From Stratiolaelaps scimitus (Eukaryota > Arthropoda > Arachnida > Mesostigmata > Laelapidae), in contig JABWDB010000004.1 of assembly GCA_019614645.1 (NCBI GenBank), positions 22,816,001 to 22,880,000 on the forward strand: DNA of 64,000 nt. The letters run 5' to 3'. The notes beneath the pieces were generated by a model that did no database searches, was not told where the DNA came from, and was given only the letters and a program-made list of their open reading frames with translations. A program made the position numbers and the translations under genes. Positions 1 through 12,540 of this stretch are shown here, one piece after another (positions within the stretch are counted from its first letter, which is position 1; every line of letters starts with the position of its first letter).

Positions 1-1240
1 TAGAAATAATCGCCAATACATTTTACGCAATTTTAAATAATTGCTGATCAAAAAATCAAGGCCTAAACTAAGTGTCGGCAACCAACCGGCGCACGTTGCA
101 ATCCGCTCAAGTGCTGTTGCAATTCGCTTTCAGTTTCCAGTGCAGTCGACATCTGAAAACGGATATGAGCCGCTAGAATTTCTGCACCATGTTTGTCTGA
201 GCGACTAGCGCGCCTTATATGTTCATCTCTGTAACCAGTGTCCACCTATCTGCTTCGACGTTTTTGTCGTCAAGCGGCTCCCCTCACCTAATGCCAACTC
301 CACAGACGAGCACACCAAGCTGTGCCAAGCTATTATTATCAGCCGGACGATCGTCCGAGCCCCGAGGCGATGACCAAGCAGTCCCGAAATGAGGATCGAG
401 GTTCGATAGGTAGACGCGCACACACACACACACACCCGCTCAAACACATGCCTTACTTAGACATCGGAACGCATGACCTGACTTGCAGCTAGATACTAGT
501 AATAGCTGTAGCAGCTGCAGATAAGAAGGCATCGTCCACTTAAGCATGAAAACGGATAGCTTACTTAAAGTGTTCAGCCGCTGCATGATAGCGTGGAAAA
601 GGGTTGTCTAGTAATATTCGACGTATCGGCTAGTAAACATCTCTCGAGCGTTATGAGATCTTGAGCATGCCATGTAATGCGCCAGTACAATAGGTTATCG
701 TGTGATTTATTTGCGTGTAATGAGTCAATACGAAAGGCCAAACCGCTACTTCGCGAGCGGAGGAATAACGAGCTTGTTTAGGGATGCGTGTTGGGCTGCT
801 TTGAATGCGTTCGAATATATGAGCCCTGGACCCGAGTTGACTTGTTCGTTAATGACAAACTAGACCATCACCTTTAGCATCGATTGTGTTTACCTGACAA
901 CCGCATCGGCAAGTTGCGATTATAAAGCAAAGCATAGCCGTCTAATGCGTTAATTACTACAACTATTAGCACACGACATATTCATATGCCCTCAAACGAA
1001 ATGCGCATTTCAAGGAATTGCCGTACCGTCCGGCATTCGTATACATACGAATGCTCTAGAGGGACCATTTAGGGTCAGTCGCACTCTCCAGTTCATATTT
1101 ATATAATATCATAAAATATACAATACTATACACGGGCACACTGTACGATCCGTATATACATATCATAGTATCCACTGAGTCGCTGTATATCTCAGTGCAC
1201 GCTCGGGTGTGTTTATGTCTTCCTGCTTGACTATCTTGCC
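1..1240. other. Non-coding stretch with a short CA tract
   Basis: No recognisable gene. A short (CA)n tract lies at about 419-435. Open frames here are short, low in complexity and overlap on both strands, as expected by chance. Confidence 0.5.
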
Positions 1241-1249
1241 GATTTCGAT

Positions 1250-1910
1250 ATTTCACTAATGCTGCGCTGCTCCAGCTGGCTCTGTTATAACCGTTGAACG
1301 TCCGCCCCGCCCGCAGCGCATCTGTCGTGTGCTGATGTCGATCTTTCGTGCGTGGTGCCGCATTCATAGCGCGCACTATACGCGCACGGTTAAATGTCAC
1401 ACAGGCGATGGCTGGACGCTTGTGTTCCTTTTTGTCTGTCTCTCTTTCTCTCTCTCTCTCTCGTTCCGTCGCCGTGTTAAAAAGTCCAGTCACGTCCTTT
1501 TTGTTGGCTGAACGCTGGACGCCGAGAATCTGACGGTGCCGGTATCGCTGCCAGTGAGCCCGATAAAATCGGGGAGAAAGCATAGCCCGGACCAACAGCA
1601 GCAGAAGGAGTTTCTCTCTCTCTCTCTCTCTGTTTCTTTCTATCTCCTGCCCAGCCGAGGATGCCCTCAGTGCTGGGGCATTATCATGGAGCGGCTGCGC
1701 GGATGCTACAGCCAGTGCGCAACTCGTCGGAGTTGAATTTCTCCGTTGCAGACTCCACTGAATTCTTCTGGTGGAAGCGACCGTACCATTTCGTCGCTCG
1801 CTCGCTCGCTTTACGCCACACGGGAGCGCCGGTCACATGGTGGACAACGCTGATTACGATGCCGTGAGTCGAAGGGAAATTGTCCGCCGCAAAATTGCGC
1901 GCTTTCGTGA
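1250..1910 (+). other. GC-richer island with two CT tracts and a possible 5' exon
   Basis: This block is visibly richer in G and C than its flanks and contains two CT microsatellites (about 1437-1462 and 1613-1632). It ends with a GTGAGT splice-donor match at 1864. Two plus-strand frames run into that donor: one from ATG 1661, and one from ATG 1837 that reads MVDNADYDA and then meets the donor in phase 0. Layout and composition would suit a promoter plus 5' untranslated region and a short first coding exon. No protein family is recognised, and a GTGAGT is expected by chance roughly every 4 kb. Confidence 0.25.
1661..1863 (+). CDS. Candidate first coding exon, unknown protein (speculative)
   Basis: Frame opening at ATG 1661, about 67 codons, with many codons ending in G or C, running to the GTGAGT donor at 1864. 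The frame closes 4 bases after the donor, so it would have to be spliced. An alternative start at 1837 in another frame reaches the same donor in phase 0. I recognise no domain, signal peptide or membrane span. It is listed because open frame, composition and donor coincide. Confidence 0.15.
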
Positions 1911-4816
1911 ACGACCAGACAGCCTCAGTTCGGAGCGGATAATAGATTTGTCGCTATCATGTCAGATAAGAAACAGTCCATCCGAACAGGGGTTTTGTGC
2001 AGTTTTACAATCTCGCGATTTGTGGAGGGCGGTCGCCATCGACAGATGGGCTGATTATCGAGACCGCACGTTCGATCCGATTGTAGATATCGTATCAATG
2101 TATTAAAGATTAAGATTGGACATATCGCAAGCAAGTTGAAATCGCGCCCGATTTTTCGGGTGGTCTCTCCAACAGCGATAACGACTGTGATACTGCTTAA
2201 AGTCGCGTAAATGCCATTCTAGAGTGTAAGTCATCGCTGGACGAGATACCCCCAGAGATGCTTTCACACGCTTAACAGATAGATGCACATTTACGGATGA
2301 GAGGATTTCGCCCTAGACCACGATTCCTGTGCATCTCCCAGAATCCCATAGCAGCACTCCGGTTATTTGCTCTCGTGTTTTCGTGAGTTATACGCAAACA
2401 TCAAAATCGAACGAGACCTCAATTAAACACTGGACGGAGCGCTCTCTCTCTCTCTCTTAGCAAATATCCTTAACATCGTCCCACCCTGTCATATGCCAAC
2501 AGCCTGTGGCATTACCAAGATTTTGTCTTGCTTAAACACTCGCATTGACGCACAGTAAAACGAAAAGTGGCAGAGCAAAGGCAGTAGGAACTATCGCATA
2601 AATGATGAGAAGGGCAAAGTCAAGACTGGCCCAGCTCAGTCGAGAATCTCTATGGACTGAATTGAGAAAGTCGTTCGGTTCCAGCAGACAGAGCAGTATA
2701 TATCACAGGTAGACGTATAGAATAAACATTAACCCAATATACCTAGCCTAAAACAACATTGCATGCACAACGAAGTTGGATGGAGCACCATGTTTGTGGA
2801 TACACACACTTGAAATGCGATACGCGAACTTACTATTTGTCTAATAAGTTCAGTGTGCACGTGGCATTTTCTCGCCTACAATATATCTGACAGCGGATGT
2901 GTGCTTCTCTGAAAATTCTGTAGCCTAGCCATCCTGTAAGTACTACCACCATACATACTAGTTCCACTCGGACTGATATCATAGCATGTGACCATACTGA
3001 ATAATAGCAGGTCCGCCGAGCAATTTCGTTGATTCATATGCTGTCCCGGTATGCTAAGCATTCAGGCTTGACTAATCATCCATAAGCTGCTATTGGGGTG
3101 CAAGCAACGTTGTCGATATTTCAATGGTATACGAAATGGAGAGTGGACTTCCCATCCCCGCGCCCGCGTAGATATTGGCAAATATGTTTATCTACCTTTG
3201 ACACGACGCATCGAGTTCTATTCAAATAACTTTGCGGAACTATTTACTAATCTGCAACTCGGAATAAGGTTCACATGGGCTTCGGACATAGTTGTATTTG
3301 ATTTGATAGAAATATACTCCATGCATACATAGATGTAAACAGCATATTGTTATAGGTCAATCGAAACGCCCATCGTGGCTAACGTCAAAGTCAAATCGTT
3401 CCATCGATAAACACAACGGTTCGAAGAGCAAAAGTCGCTGTAAAAACAAGTGGACACGAAGACGCAGCAGAAAGACGCAGCTATTTTCTTCCTGTCTACG
3501 AATCGAACCTTTGATTCAAACTGATAACCTACGCTCGTCACCCGCCATTAAATTATATGACAATTTTTCGATTATTATCCTCCAGTGACACAACGTTAAG
3601 TTGACTGATTTATTTACAAAGCATAAATAGATATAACAAATCACGTACAACCCACCCACATTATCGATCCCTGAACAATTCGTGTGCAGGCACCCAATAG
3701 TCCCAGTGTCAGCGTCCGTTAACAGCGAGAACAACAATAGCTATAGGAACTTCTGGGAAGTTCTTGTATACTCAAACACACACACACACACAAACTCGCC
3801 CCATCTACAATAAATCGGAAGGGTGCTTCGGCCTGTTCTTATTTCTCACATATTGCTCTAGTAGTATCTGTACTAAGTCGTCGCGAACCCTCAAGCGCAT
3901 TGGACCATATATCTGGACGCCAATCTAGTTCATTCGTTCTGTCTCCGAGTTTCTCTGTCTCGCTTTCATGCCATGATGTGATACTCGTGTTTCGAAAGTA
4001 TCACCGCCGACGCTTCCTACAGCAGCAGCAGCAGCAGCAACTGTAACGCGACGGAGAATCGCGCATGGCTCGCCATTCTCCATTTGTATATCTGCCTATG
4101 TGTATGCCTGCCGGTGAATCCTGGGGTGTGCTCCGTTTCCCATAACAAAAGATGTCCGTTGGTCACCCTAGCGCCCCTTGTGTCTGCCTGTTCGATCGAT
4201 AAGTACATACATACGAACAAACCTGCATCACATACCCGTCCATATATGCCACAGGCATAACAGGGCCGGGGGCTACACACAGAAAGGCAATCGGATATTG
4301 TACTGTATTGTACTACAACCCGCCTAGGGTCCGCTTGGTGTTCGTCGAACAGCTCGTACAGCTCGACCATCTGCACTCTGTCAACACGACATACACATGC
4401 GTGTGAATACGTGCGATACAATTCCACCTTTCGGATGATGACGGATTGCATTCAATATTTGCGCACGCCGAGACGAGTGTTTCCGGGAAGCTCTATAGAG
4501 GCGAATGGCGCGCGTAATGTGAATCGCGAATAAAAAATACCAAGAAAGCGACACCAAATTTTATAAACTAAAGCTACAACAAATGGAACAAACAAACGAC
4601 TGGAAATTGGCATAATAGCGGTTGCTGGTAGCGCCAAGAGGCGTCCTCCACTGTCGCTTCGCTCATATGCGACAGATTCTACGGATCAAATAACCACAGG
4701 CAGCTTCGACACCGATCATCGTTCCCACAACCACGACCCCCTTTCATGAGAGTATGCCTTGCCGCCGGCCGCGACCTTTCGAAATGGCGAAAACAGCGAT
4801 GACAACCGGGGCGGGT
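1911..4816. other. Non-coding stretch with simple repeats
   Basis: No supported gene. It holds a CT tract (about 2442-2457), a CA tract (about 3774-3793) and a CAG run (about 4019-4037). Short frames at 3093-3332 (+) and 4017-4451 (-) have no recognisable domain; the latter includes the CAG run read as a leucine string. Confidence 0.5.
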
Positions 4817-4877
4817 TGAGTGTTCTCTTAAGCGCCCGGAGGGTACGACGCCCTCGGGGCGCTTAAGAGAACACTCA
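4817..4877. repeat. Near-perfect hairpin (21-bp arms, short inner stem, 7-nt loop)
   Basis: Positions 4817-4837 are the exact reverse complement of 4857-4877 (21 bp). Inside lies a single G-G mismatch (4838/4856), then a further 5-bp stem (GAGGG/CCCTC) and the loop TACGACG. Similarity continues a few bases outward after a one-base insertion (GGGTTGAG against CTCACCC). A run of nine A lies shortly downstream. It could be a small structured RNA, a regulatory palindrome, or a quasi-palindrome made by template switching. It lacks the bulges usual in animal pre-miRNAs, and no known miRNA was recognised in its arms. Confidence 0.8.
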
Positions 4878-7640
4878 CCCAAAAAAAAACTATTCCAGAC
4901 GCACAAACACCGTGGAAATCATGCAGCGTTTCATACTTGGCTGGTACGCATTATCTGATGGCATACAACAGACAAGGACTCTTGAAGTAACCGAGTGATA
5001 GTGAAGGGGAGAGATGGCCAGACCGAAATAGGCCGCAATACATATATCTATATATATATATATATATGCTATAAGAATATAAATAGAAATGAACACAGCG
5101 ATACGGACGAGCACGGTAGCGGTAGCTGGAAGCTATCAGGAAAATAGCTGCGTAACCACGAGGCAACACAACGTCGTCTCGTCTACTGAATCCGGTGACG
5201 GTTCATTTGCCTGTGATCTCTCTAAGGACAGAGCAGTTTTGAGGTATTGGCGGCGGTTGCATTTTTATATGCATGCACTCGAATATGTGAACCGAAGTTG
5301 ATGGGGAAATGCTGCTTTATTTGACAGATATAATCAATGCCTCGTTGTAACTAACACTAGCAGAATTAGCTATGAGTTACTAGGTATGAATTAGATGTTT
5401 GACCAATAGAGTAATCATACGATGATAACAATAATAATGATAATAAGATAATGACATTTTCATTGCCGTGAGAGCGATGTATAATAATCAGCAAAATTTT
5501 ATTCAGTCAAACCGTGTCTTCACGGTTTGCAGCCCGGTTTGTCAATCCTTATATCATATAACAGTGTCGGCATCAATGTGGTGGTCGGCTGGAGTGCTGT
5601 TATTATATCATACGGACGACGTGGGCGATCCACCGTTGAAAGCAAATACTCGGCTTGGGTCACTGATAGAGAGGCAGACGGTAAAACCTCTCGGCACGGC
5701 CACGCTGAGGAATACACTGCTGGAGGAGCCGAGCGAAATATGAATACATTATTGTCAGGGTGAATAATCTTCAGAGTGAAGGTTACCTCCAAACCAGTGT
5801 GGACATCGATCCCATCGACGTATTTGACCCGACGAAATCTTCAGGGCGACTTGCGTTCCAGGATCCCTTGACCTGAGCTATAAAAAAACGCATCCTGTTC
5901 GAGTAAGCAGCAGGCCGAGAGCGTCATTCATCAAATGTTACAAAGAAACCTTGTTTTTATTCTTGTTGTTCCAATGCTTTGCCGTATCCCCTCAATAGAT
6001 GTAATAAGCCCTAGAGTGACTGTACAGTCAGGATTAATGTAATAATAGCTACATATATGACGCAAAAGTCGAGAAAATAGGTTTAGAACAATGTGGCAAT
6101 ACTTTATGAAAAATATGAGTGTATTTCTTGCTCGGCCATGGTGGATTATTGGTTGTGAAAAATTCTTTCATCTATACTTCTCGCATGATTGTACACTATG
6201 AGAGGTTCGAAATTTATAGAGGAACGGGGTAGGGAGAAATTGTGGTGTAACCAATACGCGAAGCAGGCGGGACACGTTTTATATACGTACATGTTACTCA
6301 AGTGAGCGTTACTAGGAAATCCATCGAATCCACAGGTCACTAGCACAACTGGTCACTGGTTTAATCACGACACAAGTGTTGACACAGTATGTTGGTGCAT
6401 ATGTATATATATATATAGATATGTATACATATCCATGCATATATATATATAACAAAAACACATTAGATAGAAACACAAATCATCCACGACTAGGTGGAGG
6501 CAGATCAGAGGTAACAGCGGTTTGAGTTCGCTTCAGAATCATGTCAGTCAGCAAGGGCTCCAGGTTCCTCAAACGTCGTATGAGGGAGAGAGAGAGACAC
6601 AAACACACACACACACTTATGGGAAAGCCACACCCCGAAGTCAATTTAGTCATATTAGTTTGGACGTACACATCCAGCGGAAGCGGTTTTAATGAACTGC
6701 GATGTCTGTCACAGTCGCTGATGCTGGTTGCTGACGTCTTCTCTGGTCAGCTAAACGCATTTCTAACCAACTGGTCAACTATTTAAGGCTACCACTCCGC
6801 CGCACGGGTGCACATGCAGACACAGATCTGATGGACACCTGTCGCAAGGTGAGTTACTCATAACGTCGCTCTTATGACGAGTTTCCCTCTTTCGCTCGCC
6901 CGGTTTCGAATTCACTCACCGACGATAGTTCTCTTGAGGAGCGTTCTCATGAGAGCCTCAAACACATCTCGATGTCGCACCTCTCTGTCAAGGGATAGCT
7001 CTCAGTTAGTCTCTCAGTACGCATTGCTGGGGCGCGTCAGCGACCGCCACGAAATCTGGCCGCTAGCTCTCAGCAGGCGCTACCTGTAGTAGCTCTCAGC
7101 TCCTTTTGCACTTCGCCCACCCAACAGTGAAGAGACTCTCAGCTCTCCACGGCAGCGTTTCCTGTCACAGGGCGACCCTATGTTTGGCCGCACATTGGTC
7201 CCGCTTCCACGCATGTGACTCTAGAATAGGCAAACTCCCATATCAACTTCAGCAGCACTCATTGCGCACTCAACGAATCACTTCAATATGAAAAGCACGC
7301 TGTGAAAGAACAAACAACAACACTCGATTTGGGACCAACTGCAGAGCCAACAGACTCACGCATGTGTGAGTGAATTTGTCCGGCCAAACAGGTTAGACGA
7401 ATTGTGACGGTTGAAAAGAGGCCCCTGTCAAGCAATACCACAATCTATCTACCGCATACCTAACTTCGTCGTGAGAGATAATCGTGTCCTACAAAGAAAC
7501 TAAAAAGCTTGAGAGATCATTGCTGCACCCGAGATAATATCCTCTGGTTACGTTATCATCATCGTCTGCGCAACCAACATCCAAATCACCATAATCATCA
7601 TAGCAATCACGACCTGTGTGTTTTCTATTTTCAAATGAGA
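4878..7640. other. Non-coding stretch with TA, GA and CA tracts
   Basis: TA tracts lie at about 5042-5068 and 6399-6446, and an adjoining GA/CA compound tract at about 6583-6617. A minus-strand frame of 90 codons (5520-5792) has a protein-like composition but no recognised motif. Three exact copies of TAGCTCTCAG occur at 6996, 7064 and 7090. No gene can be supported. Confidence 0.5.
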
Positions 7641-8680
7641 CGCGAACAACGAGGACGAGTCTGACCAGAGGGTCGTCATCAATGCGAAGCTTCGAGTCGG
7701 ACGCGCGCGGGTGGCGATATTTCAGGTTCGTCTCAGTGGGCGAGATACTTGTTCAGTGGCGACATCGCTCTCTGCTTCGTCGTCTCTAAGCTGCCGTCTC
7801 ATACCTACGAGTCGCTATTACCACTGCAACATCTGGCCATTTATTTATTCACCTACGTGAGCTCGCGAACAGCAGCGAACGCGCGGCCCTTACCAGGGGC
7901 CTCGTCATCGCAAGCCGACACCCGCAACCGTCGACCGCCACGGCGATTAGAGAGCTCAGAGCGAGGCACAGGAGCTGGCCAGCTTCTGAGCCACACTGAG
8001 CTTCGCTGGCCACACTGGTGCACGAGGGTGGTGCCGCTGTCATCTATAATATTACAGCGCGCAATCGCAGTGAGCAATGGTCATCGCAGTGGTACTTCTA
8101 GTGGCCTGTTGTACAACCACAGTGCTACCACGCTACCACATACAGTGTTTCTATACGAGATATACGTGTACATATTTGCTAGGGTTGGCAATCGCCAGTG
8201 CCTGGCTGGACAGTCACTCAGTCAGCCTGCCATTGCCACCTTGGTCGCCGTTTCCCTGTTTGTTTGCCGGTCGGGTCCTCCATTCCTGCAGACGGCGAAC
8301 GTTAAACACTGCACGCAGTATACAGAGTTACGTTGTTCGCGTTGTCTGCCGCCGACGGTGGCAAGCGATTTCTGCCCCGCGCGTCATTCACAAGAAGAAG
8401 AAGATGACGATGATAACGAAGTGAAAGAAAAACAGCGAGTGAAGGTGGGCTGCCTGAACTAGAAAGTGCGCGCGAAGGCCCCGGGCTAGCGAATGCTCAG
8501 AGAGAGAGAGAGAAGGCAAGTGGCAGACGACAGTTGACAGATGAGCGCAGATAGAACAGGATAGCAAGGGCCCGTTGCAGGGGAGAGCTTGCGGGGAAGG
8601 AAGGCCGGCCGCCCTGACCAGCATCAGAGCGAGGGCCAGGACGCTCCGACTAGTCCGCACCTAATGTCTGCCTGCTGTCT
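7640..8680. other. GC-richer island with a GA tract and a long open frame
   Basis: GC-richer block with a GA tract at about 8499-8513. It contains a plus-strand frame of 237 codons at 7749-8462, long for chance, but of low-complexity composition (many S, R, T, C) with an acidic run near its end and no recognisable domain. Overlapping frames are also open on both strands. It may be a promoter or untranslated exon; no coding function is claimed. Confidence 0.3.
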
Positions 8681-11220
8681 CGTTGATGGCTAAACAGTTT
8701 GACATAATATATTGTATATACGAGTATGAAATGGAAATCAAACGGGAAAACGCGAACGCCAGAGTTGAATGGTTATTCTGCATGGCATTTTGTTCAACGT
8801 GCATTGTAGGGACGATTGCGCTGTGGTGGCATCGAAGGGCGTTTGGCTTGACGGCGCTCGCTAGAGAAATCTGAAACTATAAGCGTAGGCTGGAAACGTG
8901 GAGAGCTGTGATAAACAGACGGATGCTGAAGGATGTAAATGATGGGTATGGGAGCGGCTATAATTGTGGTGGAAGTAACGATGGTGGTAATCTGACGACG
9001 GCTTCGCCAGGACACAAATAGAGGAACAACAACGCGATCGATGACAATTTGTTGTTTCACCCTTCACGGAATGGCATGATCTTCGTTTGCTATGTGGTGT
9101 CACTCACGCACAGGTGTGTATACATCCAGAAATGGAGTGTATAGCAACATGCTACTGGCCGAACAGGCACTAGTCGCTCAAAAGGAAGCAGCGCGCGTAC
9201 GATACCAACAGTCTTGCTTGTCCAAAAAAGGGGAACGTTGCCTTGCCCGTATTTACCTGGTTGATAATCGCGTATCTTTGTGCATGATTTTGAAAAAAAA
9301 AGCCGCCGATGATGGCCACGGTCTCAGCTGGTCTATTTCGTGCCAGAGTCACAAGCCACAGATGCGCTACGATAGAGATGTATGAACTGACTTCTCGGTA
9401 TCCGTGTCTCACAGCGTGCGACGCTCGCTGTAGTTTTTTGCGAAATATTGCTAAGCGGCAATCACAAGATAGACGACATCCTATCTTGGATGGCAGGGTC
9501 CTCTGTCTGCTTACCGAGGGCAGCATTAATCTCTACTGGTGCCGCTGCTTACATGTGTGTGTGTGTGTACTCGCCACATGCGTGGCGTGTTACATATATG
9601 TATGATGCGTTATTGTCAAGTTGGTTTGTGCAGTTTGGCATTTTCCTTCCACCGGGGACACTGCTGTAATTCGATGTTTGCTGATTCGAGGTCGCATCCA
9701 GAGAAAATTACAATTCGATCCATATATAATTATATTTGATCTACAAGTTGATACATATCACGCACGAAACGGTTGATGTGTAGGGAAGGGAAGGCATCCG
9801 AAACATCATTTTGTTCTAAGAAACTGTGAATTGAATTAGGTTAACACAGACGTATTTCTTACACCTTGACCCGTAGATAAATTGGGCGTGTAGATACAGA
9901 ATGATGTTTCATTGATACGAATCGAAATTTTTTTCTTTTCGACCAAAATCGTCCACAAAAATCCACTGAGTTTCGTATCGCTCGACAACAATATTCGAGA
10001 GACGAGCAGCTAGCCCACGGACAGAAGCAGCAGGAACGTTGCTACGGCAAAAGCTGTCGTTCAGCTGTGGTTGACGGCGCTCGGCGAGGCCGGTGAGGTA
10101 ATCTTGGCCATAATCTCACGCTCCGCCACGCAACCCCGGCCGAGCGAGACCAGGCAGGACATCAAAAGCGTGACTCACGACGGATAACTACGAAACGCCA
10201 CCTCAGCTCAGCGATTTTCTATTTCTGACGCGTTTAATACTCTCGTCACTGCTGCACAATTGTGGCGGGGATGTTTGCTGCTAAGCTTGGATCCGTCAGG
10301 TTGTATTCGTTAACGTTGGTCGTTACTTTGAAAGGTTCCGGAAGCTCACATTTGTTTGTTTGGTAAACGGCTCTATCTGTTGTACTCTACGCTTCTATGG
10401 GTAGTACCTTGAAAATAACATGAAGTTATACGTCGTTCCGTATTATCCGATCGATCTGCTCGATAGCCGGGCAGGAACAGTGTGATTGATAGCAGCTTGG
10501 TGAGTGCTACCTCTTGATAAACAATGGCTATCGCAGGCAATAAACTTTACAAACCAAATAGTGTATATATATATATGTATATGTATATATATATGTATAT
10601 ATATATAGCGTACAATTATGGGATACTACACGCACAGCTATTTAATATATTTATTGTATTCTACGACAACAGTCTATGTACTGTGTTTTGTATCAGGAGC
10701 GTCCCGTATGTGTTTTGCTCGAATTCTGGTAGCATATATTTATTATTGTATAATTGAGCGTTATCATATGGGGTTTAATTGCACATTATTATTTAGCACA
10801 CTATATTCGCCGCTTATGCCGCATTGCCAGTCTGTGCTCTTCATTACATTTGCTTCCCCTGGCAAATATTTAATAATAATAGATGCAATAGCTGCAATTT
10901 TTATATTCCAATTATCCTGCCCTTTTTTATCCCAAAATATACATTGTTAGAATATTGAAGTCTCTGTATAAAACTGGAAACGAATATATATATATTCACA
11001 GATGATTACCTTCAAAACTGCCAAATTTTTATTGATCGGTTGTAGGTTTGCGTGACTTTCCAAACGTCCTGTACGCGCTATGACGCTTACAACAGCTGAC
11101 CTTTACAGTACACACTTCTAGCTCCTGCGAGAATAATTTTTAGCGTTTATCTTAACTTGGTCCAGGCTTCTTCGTCGCTCGCGCATGCCACCGTATCCGG
11201 AGTGTTGCAATCACTAATGC
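8681..11220. other. Non-coding stretch
   Basis: Several overlapping short frames on both strands around 8790-9740, none with a recognised domain. A mixed TA/GTA tract spans about 10563-10607, and the DNA is AT-rich from there to about 11000. Nothing else is supported. Confidence 0.5.
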
Positions 11221-11229
11221 ACACACCTA

Positions 11230-12540
11230 GAACGGTAATGCACGGTCTCTCTCTTTTTCTTTTTTGATACCACTAATGTCTAAGCGGCAATAGCATGCTG
11301 GGGGTTGGCACTTCGCTGCATTTCTAGGTGCTCCCATCTCACCCGTCATTCTACTGTTCACTTGCTTCACCCCGAACTCAGGCCACGCCTCCCCAATATC
11401 CATCAATACATCTTCCCTCGGCTGTGAGCCAAACGCTGAGCTGTGAGCGCCAAGCGACAAACTACTAGTCGTATTGGCCGTCATTAGCGGCCGGTGCTGC
11501 AGAACCACAGCCGTCGTCGGCTGCCAACACGTCTGCGGCCAGTGGACGGCGCGACATGAAGACGTCCTTTGGCTCGTTTTTTCGTTCTTGGTAGGATTCC
11601 ATGGTCCTACTTACAAATCCCGCAACCTCCATCCCAATAGATATAGACTACTACCTCTTTGGACTCAGGAACGACAGACGCATAGCAAGAGACTAGCAAC
11701 GGGGGAAGGAAGAGGGGAGGTGCTGTGCATAGGTGTGTGTAACATCTCTTGCCATAACCCACACCCCGGACTCGGTCAATGCCGAAAACGAACGTTGCAA
11801 CCGAAGCCAGCCAGCCGGCTGGCCTGGCCCAACAGTCTGACCAGGCGTGTCAGCCGATCCAAGCTGATTCGAGGCTGGCCCGAAGGCCCTGATGCATCAC
11901 GGCCACCTAGAAAACGACAAGACTATCGAGTACCTCCAATATCATTATCGTCATCCGGAGAGGTGGAAGCGACACAGTGCCCAATGGCAAAGTGAGGCTC
12001 CCGTCGATATATGGAGCGACAGTACGGCTCGCTGCTGCTACGGCTGCTTTCGTTGTTTTCAAGGCCGGGAGACAGCACGTGATGAGAGATTCAAGGGGCA
12101 GTGGTGAGCGATGGGTGGCCGCAACCCACAGACCGACGAGGAACTAACCAGCGGTATCGATAGTTGCTGCTGGCGGCGAGCGCGACGGGTCGTGCCAGTC
12201 TCTCCAACGGAAGGACAGCGCACGCGAGAAGTATCTAGTGGAACTTGAACGTATTATCACTCTCCTATCGTAAGCGGAGGACCCACACACATACAGGCGA
12301 CATCCAGGCTAGCAAGCAAGCGAGACAACGTGCGGTTCCTCCAACGCCTGCTTGTACAGGTGTCCCGATGCGTTTCCGAATGTCTCGATGTCTCCTTCGC
12401 CCGCTGGCGGAGGCCGAGGGCAAAATGCGAGAAGCGAGAACAGGCAACGGAAACGATACAGGAACGAGCGGACGTTACTTAATGAGGAACATGGAAACCG
12501 ATCTAGGCGGCTCGCGTGCGTGTTACATGCGCCATCGATA
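11230..12540. other. GC-richer island followed by a GA tract
   Basis: GC-richer block carrying open frames of 173 codons (11474-11995, +) and about 100 codons (12245-12541, +) without recognisable domains. It is followed by a GA tract at about 12621-12645. Same layout as the other islands; possible promoter or untranslated exon. Confidence 0.25.

Noticed and set aside
4817..4877. Calling the hairpin a microRNA gene
   Set aside because: No known microRNA sequence recognised, the stem is too perfect for a typical animal precursor, and there is no expression evidence.
7749..8462. Annotating the 237-codon frame as a protein-coding gene
   Set aside because: Low-complexity composition, no domain, overlapping frames open on both strands, and no splice or start context to support it.
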